64,000 nucleotides of DNA from Bacillaceae bacterium JMAK1 (GCA_012970285.1 JIBW01000006.1:310001-374000), one strand, 5' to 3'. Counted from the stretch's first letter, positions 50,644-60,051 are shown. Notes: a model not told the origin generated them from the letters alone. A program made the numbers and translations.

Positions 50644-50659
50644 TTGAAAACGTTTTCAA
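50644..50659 (+). promoter_or_regulatory. CcpA catabolite-response (cre) site
   Basis: TTGAAAACGTTTTCAA is a perfect palindrome and fits the cre consensus TGWAANCGNTNWCA. The symmetry extends three more bases on each side. Its place about 20 to 35 bases after the likely start point suggests roadblock repression of the transporter when glucose is present. Confidence 0.85.
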
Positions 50660-50722
50660 CAGTGTGCGTATACTTCAGTATAGCACGTGTTACAGATATG
50701 ATCGAAAGAGGTGCATGAGGTA

Positions 50723-52198
50723 ATGATTGAACCAGAAAAACAACCAGAATCTAGTTACAATCGCCGTAATAAAATCGGACTCATACTAGGTCCTGTGCTT
50801 TTTTTGCTTACGTATTTTCTCATACCGGATAGTGTGATGGGTCACGAACCGCGGGTCGTTCTTGCGGTAACGCTACTCGTTGCAACATTTTGGGTTACTG
50901 AATCTATTCCTATGGCTGCCGCATCACTCGTTCCAATTGTATTGATCCCAGTCTTACAAGGGGCTGAAATGGGCACCATCGCCTCTGCTTATGCAAACCC
51001 TGTCATCTTTATGTACGCAGGTGGTTTCGTCATTGCGATCGCCATTGAAAAGTGGAATTTGCATCGTCGAATTGCACTCAGTATTATTCAAATGATTGGC
51101 TCCGAAAGCCAACGTATTATTCTCGGTATTATTATTTCTACTGCGGCAATCTCGATGTTCGTATCGAATGCAGCTACAGCACTCATGATGCTACCTGTAG
51201 CCATTGCCTTAATTAAAGAAGTAAAAGAAAAGAACATATTAACAGGGGACAACTTACAACATTTCTCGAAGAGTATCTTGTTATCTGTTGCTTACGCTGC
51301 GACCATCGGTGGTCTTGCAACAATCGTTGCTGCGGTACCAAACGCCGTTCTTGCAGGGATTGCTTACGAACAGCTTGGACGAACGGTAACATTCGTTGAA
51401 TGGTTCATGTTCGCAGGTCCAGTCGCTCTTCTCATGCTCGTTGTTTTATATTTCTACCTTACTCGTATGGCGTTTAAAATTACGAATAATGACGAAGAAG
51501 GCGACACAGGTAATCTAGACTTTATTAAAGAAGAAAAGGCAAAACTCGGAAAGTTCAACTACAACGAAGCCATGGTTTCGTTCGCATTCGGTTTAACTGT
51601 AATACTTTGGATTTCAATTCCGTTTATTGGAGACTTAGGAGACTTTATCCATGACGGTGCAATTGCAGTCTTTGGTGCCCTTCTCTTATTCTTCATCCCA
51701 AGCTCTAAGAAAGGTGAACGAATTCTAGAATGGCAAGATATGACTCGCCTGCCTTGGGGCGTCTTAATTCTCTTTGGTGGGGGTATGGCGATTGCTGCCG
51801 GATTCTCATCTTCAGGATTGAATGATCATATTGGTGAAATTCTGCAAATGCTTGAAGGATTGCACTTCTTCTTCATCATTCTATTACTCGTTGTAATCGT
51901 ACTTGCAATCACAGAGATTCTATCAAACACTGCCGTAGCCAACCTCGTTATTCCACTTACACTAGGAATGGGGATTGCGTTAGGAATTGATCCGTTACCA
52001 CTAATGGCAGCTGCTGCACTCGCTGCTGGTTCTTGTTACATGCTTCCGGTGGCCACACCGCCAAACACCGCCGTCTTCAGCGCAGGATACTTGCGCATTG
52101 ATGACATGGCGAAAGCCGGAGTATGGTTAAACTTAGCATCAATTATCATCATTACCGCAGCCGTTTACTGGTGGATGCCAATTGTATTCGGACTATAA
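50723..52198 (+). CDS. DASS-family dicarboxylate/sodium symporter
   Basis: The 491-residue protein has about 11 membrane helices and two SNT-type motifs, SNAATALMMLP and SNTAVANLVIPL, which form sodium and carboxylate sites in the SLC13/DASS family (SdcL, VcINDY). The ATG at 50723 is chosen because AGAGGTG lies nine bases upstream; a GTG four codons earlier is in frame but lacks a site. It probably takes up succinate, malate or fumarate with sodium. Catabolite repression by the cre site fits. Confidence 0.88.
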   Translation: MIEPEKQPESSYNRRNKIGLILGPVLFLLTYFLIPDSVMGHEPRVVLAVTLLVATFWVTESIPMAAASLVPIVLIPVLQGAEMGTIASAYANPVIFMYAGGFVIAIAIEKWNLHRRIALSIIQMIGSESQRIILGIIISTAAISMFVSNAATALMMLPVAIALIKEVKEKNILTGDNLQHFSKSILLSVAYAATIGGLATIVAAVPNAVLAGIAYEQLGRTVTFVEWFMFAGPVALLMLVVLYFYLTRMAFKITNNDEEGDTGNLDFIKEEKAKLGKFNYNEAMVSFAFGLTVILWISIPFIGDLGDFIHDGAIAVFGALLLFFIPSSKKGERILEWQDMTRLPWGVLILFGGGMAIAAGFSSSGLNDHIGEILQMLEGLHFFFIILLLVVIVLAITEILSNTAVANLVIPLTLGMGIALGIDPLPLMAAAALAAGSCYMLPVATPPNTAVFSAGYLRIDDMAKAGVWLNLASIIIITAAVYWWMPIVFGL

Positions 52199-52209
52199 AG
52201 CTTAACGAA

Positions 52210-52241
52210 GACCCCCTTACAAATGTAAGGGGGTCTCTTTC
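52210..52241 (+). terminator. Terminator after the DASS gene
   Basis: GACCCCCTTACA and TGTAAGGGGGTC around AA, followed by CTCTTTCTC; stem very strong, T-run imperfect. Confidence 0.75.
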
Positions 52242-52245
52242 TCAT

Positions 52246-52767
52246 TTACGCCGTTTTAATAACGGTTACATTCACATCTGTGAGCGTCGATGCTTGTGAA
52301 GAGTTAAGCGTAATGATTGCAGGAGCATCAATAGTAATAGTTACCGCTCCTGATAAGAATGACGCTCCAGCGCCAGTATCAGCAGACTCCACTAAATCAA
52401 CTGCTCCTTGTTGCAGAATTAATCCTACAGGACCACCTGCTACCGTTGGTGTTACTTCTGCGTTATAAGAAATTGTATACGTTCCAGCTTCAACTAGGTT
52501 AATCGCTGCATCACCAGGCGTATGAGTAATTGCAGTTCCAACAAGTTGCACGTTAGTAGCTAACGGGACTGATAAAGGTGGCGCTGAGCTATCGACAGCC
52601 GGACTGTTAAAAATTCCAAAGTCCAAATCTCCTGGAAGTGTAGGAACAGTTGGTGATGTTGGCACAACACCGCCACCTACGACTCCTGGTCCGTTAATTA
52701 GGTTGTTGTTGATCTCAATACCATTCTTGCAATAACGACTATTTTGAAAAGGATTAGGTCTTACCAT
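52246..52767 (-). CDS. BclA-like spore-surface protein
   Basis: The 173-residue protein has a short polar N-terminus (RPNPFQNSRYCKNG), a Gly/Pro/Thr-rich linker (GGGVVPTSPTVPTLPG), and a beta-sandwich domain rich in Ala, Val, Thr and Gly (ATNVQLVGTAITHT, SGAVTITIDAPAIITL). This resembles the C-terminal jelly-roll of BclA-type exosporium proteins, without collagen repeats. AGGAGGTG lies eight bases before the ATG. A TATACACT upstream resembles a SigE -10, suggesting mother-cell expression; that is weak. Confidence 0.6.
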   Translation of the reverse strand: MVRPNPFQNSRYCKNGIEINNNLINGPGVVGGGVVPTSPTVPTLPGDLDFGIFNSPAVDSSAPPLSVPLATNVQLVGTAITHTPGDAAINLVEAGTYTISYNAEVTPTVAGGPVGLILQQGAVDLVESADTGAGASFLSGAVTITIDAPAIITLNSSQASTLTDVNVTVIKTA

Positions 52768-52923
52768 CCATTTTCACCTCCTGTTATTCCCTATAGTGTA
52801 TACAGGCAAGAGCATGTTTGCCTTTGCGTTTGCCCTAGTAAAAATGCGGATTCTTTTGTTAGGAGACTATCGACAAACTGATTTCTTTTGTTATGATACG
52901 AACAAGCAAAGGGGAGACTACAC

Positions 52924-53613
52924 ATGTACTCAATCTATATCGTTGAAGACGATCAGCAAATCGCAACGTTACTCGGTCAGCACCTCGGCCGTTACGGTTA
53001 TCACGTGACCTATACAAATCAGTTTGATGAAGTTAAAGCGGAAGTAATTGAACGTACCCCCGATCTTATTTTGTTAGACATTAATCTTCCGTATTTCGAT
53101 GGTTTTCATTGGTGCAGACAAATCCGAACGTTCTCGAATGTACCGGTCATCTTCATTTCCGCTCGCACGGATGAAATGAATCAAGTGCTAGCAATTGAGC
53201 ATGGTGGCGACGATTACATTACAAAGCCTTTCCATTTAGACGTTGTAACCGCCAAGATTAAGAGTGCGTTACGACGAACATACGGGGAATATGCAAACAA
53301 CACAGACTCCGAACAAAAAGAGCTACAGGGTCTAATCATCTACCCTAACAAAAACGAAATTGAATTTAAGCAATCACGTATTGAACTCTCAAAAAAAGAA
53401 TTTCTTCTATTTGCAAAGCTCATTGAACAGCCTGATCAAATCGTTAGCCGAGATGATTTATTGGAATCACTTTGGGATGAGGTTGATTTTGTAGATGATA
53501 ATACGCTTTCTGTAAACGTCAACCGTGTACGAAAACGACTGCAAGAAATCGGCATTGTAGATGCCATTCATACGGTCCGAGGTCAAGGATACAGACTTCG
53601 AGTGAATTGGTAA
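52924..53613 (+). CDS. OmpR-family response regulator, BceR-like
   Basis: The 229-residue regulator has a receiver domain (EDD near the N-terminus, Asp in ILLDINLPYFDG, Lys in YITKPF) and a C-terminal winged helix (EFLLFAKLIEQPDQIVSRDDLLESLW). It heads a four-gene BceRSAB-type module and probably activates bceAB. AAGGGGAG precedes the ATG. Confidence 0.85.
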   Translation: MYSIYIVEDDQQIATLLGQHLGRYGYHVTYTNQFDEVKAEVIERTPDLILLDINLPYFDGFHWCRQIRTFSNVPVIFISARTDEMNQVLAIEHGGDDYITKPFHLDVVTAKIKSALRRTYGEYANNTDSEQKELQGLIIYPNKNEIEFKQSRIELSKKEFLLFAKLIEQPDQIVSRDDLLESLWDEVDFVDDNTLSVNVNRVRKRLQEIGIVDAIHTVRGQGYRLRVNW

Positions 53614-53625
53614 GGAGGCAATGTT

Positions 53626-54678
53626 ATGCTAAAAGATTTTCTGCACGATCGGTTACCTCTCATTGTACTCATTTACTTTAGTACGCTCATCACCATCCTA
53701 ATCGCTGTACTTTTGATCAGCTTTTCAGGAGGAGAACAAAGCTTCTCAACCTATGTCTATATGCTTCTTCTTGCGACTCTTTTTCTTTGTGCTGGTTTAT
53801 TCATTGATTACGCAAGACATCGATCGTTTTTGAAACAGCTGTATGCCATTGATCCACATTCGACCTCATTGGATGAGATCCGCAAGCTTACACACCGCCA
53901 AGCACCAACACAAACGACAAAGAGAATGCTTGACGTCATTCGAACGGTCGACGTCCACACCCACGACCAAATCATTCAATATGAAACCAATCGGAAGCAA
54001 CACGAAACGTTTATTAATCAATGGGTTCATCATATGAAAACACCGATGAGTGTCATCTCGCTCCTCTCTCAAGAGGGTAAACTCCAGACGACTGATGATG
54101 ATGTTCAAACATTTTTCAACGACATTCAAGATGAAAATGATCGCTTTCGTCACGGCCTAGAACTCATGTTGCAACTTGCACGTTTAGATCACTTTTCGCT
54201 AGATTTTCATGCAGAGCCCGTTGAATTAACTCAACTTTTACGTGAAGTGATCAATGAGGAAAAACGTCAATTTATTCGGCGTAACCTTTACCCTCAAATT
54301 GTAGAAGAATCCAATCAGACGACTGTTTACAGTGATTCAAAATGGTTACGCACAGTAATCAAACAACTCATCATTAATGCGATTAATTATTCTCATCACG
54401 GACAAGGGAACAGAATTACTTGCACAATTAAACAAGAACAAGAAAGTGTGTCCCTCTTTATCCAAGACTCAGGAATCGGAATTCCAACACACGATCTCCC
54501 CCGTGTTTTTGAACCCTTCTTTACTGGAGATAACGGTCGTAAAAAAACAGAATCAACTGGGATGGGACTTTATCTCGCACGCACGATTGCTAATCAATTA
54601 GGTCATTCTTTAACGATTGATTCGGAGTTAGAACAAGGAACGACCGTGCGTCTTACATTTACGAGCAAAACTTTATGA
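53626..54678 (+). CDS. Intramembrane-sensing histidine kinase, BceS-like
   Basis: The 350-residue kinase has two close membrane helices (about 10-33 and 42-62) with almost no outer loop, the mark of BceS-like sensors that read flux from the ABC partner. The His box is WVHHMKTPMSV (near 140), and ATPase boxes are INAINYSHHG, DSGIGIP and GMGLYLA. It starts 12 bases after the regulator gene with GGAGG. Confidence 0.86.
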   Translation: MLKDFLHDRLPLIVLIYFSTLITILIAVLLISFSGGEQSFSTYVYMLLLATLFLCAGLFIDYARHRSFLKQLYAIDPHSTSLDEIRKLTHRQAPTQTTKRMLDVIRTVDVHTHDQIIQYETNRKQHETFINQWVHHMKTPMSVISLLSQEGKLQTTDDDVQTFFNDIQDENDRFRHGLELMLQLARLDHFSLDFHAEPVELTQLLREVINEEKRQFIRRNLYPQIVEESNQTTVYSDSKWLRTVIKQLIINAINYSHHGQGNRITCTIKQEQESVSLFIQDSGIGIPTHDLPRVFEPFFTGDNGRKKTESTGMGLYLARTIANQLGHSLTIDSELEQGTTVRLTFTSKTL

Positions 54679-54679
54679 C

Positions 54680-54740
54680 AAGTTTGTAAGGTTGTGAAAG
54701 AACAATCGATGGGAAGAGCGGGATCTCAATCGCTATACTA
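54680..54740 (+). promoter_or_regulatory. Probable regulated promoter of bceAB
   Basis: A TATACT lies near 54735 without a good -35. About 40 bp upstream stand repeats TTGTAAGG and TTGTGAAAG next to TGACAAG. The weak -35 with upstream repeats fits activation by the BceR-like regulator. Exact operator limits cannot be set by eye. Confidence 0.35.
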
Positions 54741-54769
54741 AACTCACAACAGTAAAGGAGAGATTCCGA

Positions 54770-55549
54770 ATGACACTTCTACACGTCGATGCAATTAGTA
54801 AGACGTATTATCCAAAAAAAGAAGGGCTTTCTTATAAAGCTCTATCAAATTTCAACATGTCGGTAGAACGCGGGGAATTTGTTGGGGTCATGGGGCCTTC
54901 TGGTAGTGGGAAAACAACATTATTAAACTTGCTCGCAACGATCGATAAACCAACGTCAGGAACGTTTCTAATTGATGGAACAGACCCTGCTACGTTAAAT
55001 GATAGCCAATTAGCACAGTTTCGCCGTAGACAACTTGGTTTTGTGTTTCAAGACTTCAACTTGCTTGACACGCTAACCGTTCGAGAAAATATTCTCTTAC
55101 CTTTAGCACTCGATAAGACGTCACACAAGACGATGAGCAAACGCCTTGATTTACTTGCAGACCAACTTGGCATTCAGGACATTCTAGACAAAAGAACGAC
55201 TGAGATTTCAGGCGGACAACAACAACGTACAGCTTGTGCTAGGGCCGTTATTCATGACCCTAAAATCGTACTTGCAGATGAACCAACCGGTAATCTCGAT
55301 TCCAAATCAGCACGACAAGTCATGGATACGATGACAACGATGAATAAAGATGAGGGCGCAACGATTCTAATGGTGACCCACGACGCAACAGCAGCGAGTT
55401 ATTGCGATCGGATCGTCTTCATTAAGGACGGCCAATTCTTCTCTGAAATCCGTAAAGGTGAGCGTCAGCAGACTTTCTACCAAAAGGTCCTCGACACGCT
55501 TTCTGTACTCGGAGGTGACTTTAGTGACGATCACAAGACTCGCTCGTAA
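54770..55549 (+). CDS. ABC transporter ATPase, BceA-like
   Basis: The 259-residue ATPase has Walker A GPSGSGKTT, signature ISGGQQQRTACARA, Walker B IVLADEPTGNLD and the H-loop VTHDATAA. With the large permease it should form an antimicrobial-peptide detoxification and signalling pump (bacitracin, lantibiotics). AAAGGAGAG precedes the ATG. Confidence 0.88.
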   Translation: MTLLHVDAISKTYYPKKEGLSYKALSNFNMSVERGEFVGVMGPSGSGKTTLLNLLATIDKPTSGTFLIDGTDPATLNDSQLAQFRRRQLGFVFQDFNLLDTLTVRENILLPLALDKTSHKTMSKRLDLLADQLGIQDILDKRTTEISGGQQQRTACARAVIHDPKIVLADEPTGNLDSKSARQVMDTMTTMNKDEGATILMVTHDATAASYCDRIVFIKDGQFFSEIRKGERQQTFYQKVLDTLSVLGGDFSDDHKTRS

Positions 55550-57434
55550 AAACCTCACAGGTCACGCACAACGGTATGCTGCCTACTTTCTAAGCTGTGT
55601 GTTTGCAGTATCAGTGTTTTTCATTTATGCGCAATTTGTGTTTCACCCCGATGTTGTGAACGGAGACATTCGCGGCGGCGATGCCGTGCGTACTGGAATG
55701 ATCATGGCTCAAGTGATCATCATTCTGTTTTCAATTTTCTTTATCGCTTATTCGAATCGCGTTTTCTTAAGTACACGTTCAAAAGAATTTGGTCTACTAT
55801 CGTTATTCGGAATGAGCAAACGTCAATTGTGTCGCTTAGTTTATTTTGAGCAAACGCTCATTTCTGTAACCGCAATCCTAGTTGGACTCGGGATTGGAAC
55901 TCTATTCTCTAAATTGTTCTTAATGCTCATGTCGTCCATGCTTGGAACCGAGTCACCGATTGAGTTTCAGTTCGTATTATCTGCCTATTTAATCACCGCT
56001 CTTGGATTCTTTGTCTTGTTCCAAGTGCTCACGCTATTGTCATTCTGGCGATTACGAAAAGCAAACATTCAAGACCTACTAAAAGACGCACGCAAACCGA
56101 AGCACATGCCAAGGTTCTCTTGGATTTTAACTATACTAGGGTTAATCTTGCTTATTGCAGGCTACATGATTGCAGCCACCGCCTCGATCATGCTTGCCGT
56201 CTTCTTAATACCACCGATCTTGTTTCTCGTTGTCACCGGTTCCTATTTATTGTTTCGTCAAGGAACGGTCGCTTTATATAAGAAGCTTTATGATAAACCT
56301 TCGTTATATAGCGGGACAAACCTCGTCACGCGAACGAATATTCTTTTCCGTCTAAAAGATTACGCCAACATGTTGTTTTTAACTTCGACCATAATCGCAG
56401 TCGTCTTAACTGCGGGTGGAACGGTCTATCTACTCTTTGATTCGACCATTCGAATGGCGACAAATCAAATGGCAACAACGATTGCTTGGTACAACTTTGA
56501 TGAAGATGAACCAACATTAGAGAAAGAAACCGCTGATGCAATTCTCGCAAAGCACGATACGGATATTCTCTATACGATTGATACAGAAGTTACGCCAATT
56601 GATTTTCAAACAGGTAATCTTGAAACCGATGCAGTTGCACTTCCTGAATCAGCGTACAACGACATAGCAGTAGATATGGATTTGCCACAACTAAATTTAC
56701 AATCAGACGAAGTCTTTGTAGCAGCACCATTTGTCCAAAATAGTCCTGAATACTCTCTCGAAGAGGGAGATGTCATTAACGTCCATAGTGAGGCGTACAC
56801 CGTTTATGACTTCACGGATCGTCCGATATTGTCCACCGCGAGTAGCGGTTGGGTACAATTCATCGTACCTGACGAAACCTATGCACAATGGGGATCTGTC
56901 GTTGATGAGCGCTATCAAGCCTATGGATATGAGTTGGATAATTGGAAAGAACAAGGTGAAGTTTCAAATGAGATTCGTGAAGCTGCCGATTCTGACCACC
57001 AGTCGTATTTCGTTCAGGCCAACGCCTCAGATTATCAAATGGTAATGCAAACATTCTCACTTACACTTTTCATTGGAATCTTTGTGAGCTTACTTTTCTT
57101 CATTGTTCAAGGAAGCATGCTTTACTTAAAGCTGTTTACTGAACTTGAAGATACGAAAAAGCAACTGCTCTCGCTCAAACGAATTGGACTAACAAAAAAA
57201 GAAGCGAAAAAGATTCTCGGATCCAAAATCCGTTTCCTCTTCTTCACTCCGTACCTCGTTGGTGCTTTGCATGCGAGCTTTGCCTTTTTAATGTTAAACA
57301 GCATGCTCGAAGGTGCCGCCGGTTCAATGTTATTATGGAACGGTTTGCTCGTCATCGGAATCGGTGCGCTCCTTCAATTAATCTACTTCTTTATCACACG
57401 CTATTATTTTGTGCGTGCAGCTTACAAATCATAA
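55524..57434 (+). CDS. ABC transporter permease, BceB-like
   Basis: The start is the GTG for VTITRLARKNL, seven bases after GGAGGTGA, which overlaps the ATPase gene by 26 bases. The 636-residue protein has ten helices in the FtsX-like arrangement and an outer domain of about 220 residues between helices 7 and 8 (about 300-520), rich in Asp and Glu. That domain binds the peptide or its lipid target in Bce systems. Sequence outside the helices is acidic. Confidence 0.88.
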   Translation: MTITRLARKNLTGHAQRYAAYFLSCVFAVSVFFIYAQFVFHPDVVNGDIRGGDAVRTGMIMAQVIIILFSIFFIAYSNRVFLSTRSKEFGLLSLFGMSKRQLCRLVYFEQTLISVTAILVGLGIGTLFSKLFLMLMSSMLGTESPIEFQFVLSAYLITALGFFVLFQVLTLLSFWRLRKANIQDLLKDARKPKHMPRFSWILTILGLILLIAGYMIAATASIMLAVFLIPPILFLVVTGSYLLFRQGTVALYKKLYDKPSLYSGTNLVTRTNILFRLKDYANMLFLTSTIIAVVLTAGGTVYLLFDSTIRMATNQMATTIAWYNFDEDEPTLEKETADAILAKHDTDILYTIDTEVTPIDFQTGNLETDAVALPESAYNDIAVDMDLPQLNLQSDEVFVAAPFVQNSPEYSLEEGDVINVHSEAYTVYDFTDRPILSTASSGWVQFIVPDETYAQWGSVVDERYQAYGYELDNWKEQGEVSNEIREAADSDHQSYFVQANASDYQMVMQTFSLTLFIGIFVSLLFFIVQGSMLYLKLFTELEDTKKQLLSLKRIGLTKKEAKKILGSKIRFLFFTPYLVGALHASFAFLMLNSMLEGAAGSMLLWNGLLVIGIGALLQLIYFFITRYYFVRAAYKS

Positions 57435-57455
57435 GGCTCTAACCCTTAAAAAAAG

Positions 57456-57500
57456 ACACCTCCCCTTAACGTCGTGAATACGTTAGGGGGAGGTGTTTGT
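57456..57500 (+). terminator. Terminator after the Bce module
   Basis: ACACCTCCCCTTAACG and CGTTAGGGGGAGGTGT form a stem of about 16 pairs with a mismatch and lead into TTTGT. Confidence 0.78.
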
Positions 57501-57635
57501 ATAGCTAGCACTTTTACCCATCCGTCCCTGTCATCCTCACTAATGAGCGTTTACGTCTTTAATGCTTTAAGATTCTCATTTTGATTCTAAATTAGCGAAC
57601 CGATCGATACATATGTACAACGAGGAGGACGAGTA

Positions 57636-58439
57636 ATGAAGCCAGCTCAAAAGACGATTCCTTGGTTGCAACGCTTTGCTCGATTCGGTTATATGTGTCA
57701 AGGAACCGTATTTATTCTTATTGGCATTCTCGCGCTACTTGCCGCGTTTAACCTTGGCGGAGATACGGAAAACACAACAGGGGCACTGCGATCACTTTCA
57801 CGGTTGCCTTTTGGACAATTTTTGCTTTTTGCGATTGGCTTTGGATTGATTGGCTATATTATGTTAATGCTGTTAAAAACGTTTAAAGATGTAGATGATC
57901 ACGGCACTGCTCTTGGTGGTCTTTTTCAGCGCGGGACTTATCTGTTTAGCGCGCTTGTTTATAGTATAATTTGCATTCAGTCTTTCCGCTTCGCTCTCCA
58001 TCAATTTAGCCAAGATACCTATAACGAAACGACCTTTTCGTCTTATTTGTTGTCTAAGCCTTACGGTGCGATGGTCGTTTTTATTATCGGAATAGGAATC
58101 TTGCTTGCTGGTTTGATGCAATTCTACTTTGCAATGACGAACACGCACCGCGACGGCTTTAAATCATATGAAATGACACAAAAGGAAAAGCATTTTGCTA
58201 CGATGACAGGAAAGGTAGGATTCGGAGCACGCTCCATTCTGTTTATGATGATCGGTTACTTTTTTATGATCACCGCTCACCGATCTGACCCGAATGAAGC
58301 ACGAGGATTTGACGATGCGCTTGCAACCCTGCAACAACAACCGTTCGGAGATGTCTGGTTAGCCATTGTTGCTTTTGGACTCGTCGCATATGGCGTGTAT
58401 GCGTTTGTTCGCGCGTATTATGAGCAGATGAGGTTTTAA
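57636..58439 (+). CDS. DUF1206 membrane protein
   Basis: The 267-residue protein has six membrane helices as three similar pairs, each opening with a pattern like FARFGYMCQGTVFILIG or TGKVGFGARSILFMMIGY. This is the DUF1206 family, which has no assigned function. GAGGAGGACGAG precedes the ATG. A terminator follows, so it is a single-gene unit next to the USP-like pair. Confidence 0.82.
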   Translation: MKPAQKTIPWLQRFARFGYMCQGTVFILIGILALLAAFNLGGDTENTTGALRSLSRLPFGQFLLFAIGFGLIGYIMLMLLKTFKDVDDHGTALGGLFQRGTYLFSALVYSIICIQSFRFALHQFSQDTYNETTFSSYLLSKPYGAMVVFIIGIGILLAGLMQFYFAMTNTHRDGFKSYEMTQKEKHFATMTGKVGFGARSILFMMIGYFFMITAHRSDPNEARGFDDALATLQQQPFGDVWLAIVAFGLVAYGVYAFVRAYYEQMRF

Positions 58440-58463
58440 CCTTCCATTGTGGAAGGTTTTTTG
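58438..58463 (+). terminator. Terminator after the DUF1206 gene
   Basis: AACCTTCC and GGAAGGTT with a five-base loop and six T. Confidence 0.85.
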
Positions 58464-58549
58464 TTTGGTTTAACTTTCCATCACTGCATAAAAAGACTTC
58501 TGTTTGGGCAAACTGTGTCACAAATTGATTGTTAAAGGACGTGACACCG

Positions 58550-59212
58550 TTGCAAAACTCTCCAAAGGAAAACCATACACTCGTCTGTGTACAACATGGC
58601 AAAAATGGACTTCGCTTTATTGAACAGGCATTACAAACGATTGACCATACATCCCACCACACGACCATTTTTTTATTCGATAACATGGCTTGTGAAGAAG
58701 ACGAGGCGCATCGCATCGTCGGAATGTCTTTGTTTCAAAAACTCGCCCTAAAATATGAAGCGGATTTACTCATTAGCGAAGGAAAGCCCTTGACGAACCG
58801 GAAACTGATTGCCGAGACCGCTAAAGAAGTTCAAGCTACACATTTGATTGTCGGACAATCAATTGAGAGTTTATGGCGCAAATGGATCGGGAAATCTACC
58901 ATTGATCACCTTTCAAAAGACATTCCTTCTGTAGCTGTGCACATCATTCCACGCGAGCATGCTCATGAAGAAGAAGATTGGACGTTTGATAAAGGAGTCG
59001 ATGCTTACCTTTTCCCTATATTTAATGGAACGTACTTAGTCGATTTCCACCCAACCGGCGATGAGTCCCATGAAGGGGTTTTCTTTAAACATCGCCATAC
59101 TGACTTTAACAACGGTCGATTTGCCTTCTATGATGACGATCGCATTACCGAAGCACACGTAAGAAAAGGCATTATTCACGAACTTACAGATCACTTTGAA
59201 CAACAAGCTTAA
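58550..59212 (+). CDS. USP-like protein with extra C-terminal domain (copy 1)
   Basis: The 220-residue protein starts at a TTG ten bases after AAAGGA; this length matches the adjacent paralogue. Residues 1-135 look like a universal-stress-protein fold of the KdpD type: HTLVCVQHGKNG, ATHLIVGQS and SVAVHIIP. About 80 residues follow that I cannot assign (EEEDWTFDKGVDAYL, HTDFNNGRFAFYDDDR). The same domain ends the next gene, so it is not random. The role may be nucleotide or stress sensing. Confidence 0.72.
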   Translation: MQNSPKENHTLVCVQHGKNGLRFIEQALQTIDHTSHHTTIFLFDNMACEEDEAHRIVGMSLFQKLALKYEADLLISEGKPLTNRKLIAETAKEVQATHLIVGQSIESLWRKWIGKSTIDHLSKDIPSVAVHIIPREHAHEEEDWTFDKGVDAYLFPIFNGTYLVDFHPTGDESHEGVFFKHRHTDFNNGRFAFYDDDRITEAHVRKGIIHELTDHFEQQA

Positions 59213-59223
59213 AAAGGATGATA

Positions 59224-59883
59224 ATGATGGCTGAGAATATTCTTGTTTGCGTCAATTATGGACACCATGGAGCACGACTGATCAAACGAGGATCAGAGCT
59301 TGCCAAAACAACGGAAGCGAATCTCTACATTCTTGTCTTTGATTCCCTCCCACAAGACGATTACAAAAATGATCGAGAAGTCGATATGAGTATTTTTAAA
59401 GAAATGGCAGCTGACTATGGTGCAGAATTAATCGTAGAAGAAAGTCATGCCCACAACATTACGAAAGTCATCAAACGAATTGCAAAGGAAGTCGATGCGA
59501 CTCAAATCGTCATTGGCCAACGTGTGGAAAACTTGTGGACAGCTTTAATTGGCGGTTCAATTATCGACATTCTCCTACACGATATTCCTTCAGCTGACTT
59601 ACACGTTGTGCCAAAGCCTCGTGCTGATGAAGAAGAAGATTGGAACTTCGAACGTGGGATTACCGCTTACTTGTATAAAAATGACGATCACACGTATACG
59701 CTTAATTTCGATCATAAGAAAAACTGTGATTACGAAGGTGTCTTTTTCAAATACTTGCAAACTGATTTCAACAATGGCTTGTTCGCATTCCAAAAAGACA
59801 ACCGCGTGTTTGAAGTCCGAGTAAATGATGGCATTGTCGAGTCACTCGTAGATATTGATGAGGAAAAAGACAGAACGTTATAG
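59224..59883 (+). CDS. USP-like protein with extra C-terminal domain (copy 2)
   Basis: The 219-residue protein is a paralogue of the preceding gene across its whole length. It has the USP-like part (NILVCVNYGHHGARL, ATQIVIGQRVENLWTALIGGS, ADLHVVP) and the same C-terminal domain (EEEDWNFERGITAYL, TDFNNGLFAFQKDNR, VNDGIVESL). AAGG lies six bases before the chosen ATG; two other ATGs are adjacent. It begins 11 bases after copy 1. A tandem duplication followed by divergence is clear. Confidence 0.75.
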   Translation: MMAENILVCVNYGHHGARLIKRGSELAKTTEANLYILVFDSLPQDDYKNDREVDMSIFKEMAADYGAELIVEESHAHNITKVIKRIAKEVDATQIVIGQRVENLWTALIGGSIIDILLHDIPSADLHVVPKPRADEEEDWNFERGITAYLYKNDDHTYTLNFDHKKNCDYEGVFFKYLQTDFNNGLFAFQKDNRVFEVRVNDGIVESLVDIDEEKDRTL

Positions 59884-59920
59884 TACGTTTTTAAAAGTTA
59901 GAGCCTGACCCGTTACAATG

Positions 59921-59956
59921 CAAAAACTCGAGGAGAGTACTCTCCTCGAGTTTTTG
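59921..59956. terminator. Perfect-palindrome bidirectional terminator
   Basis: A 36-bp palindrome centred on AGTACT, with arms CAAAAACTCGAGGAGAGT. The A- and T-runs allow termination of both the USP-like pair and the convergent ABC operon. Confidence 0.88.
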
Positions 59957-60051
59957 CGTCTTTATAGAAAGTACAAAGTGTTTAAAGTCGCCACATAAAC
60001 CCCCACTCCACACCTCTACGAAAAAAAGTCCCAACAATTCAAGACAGAACT

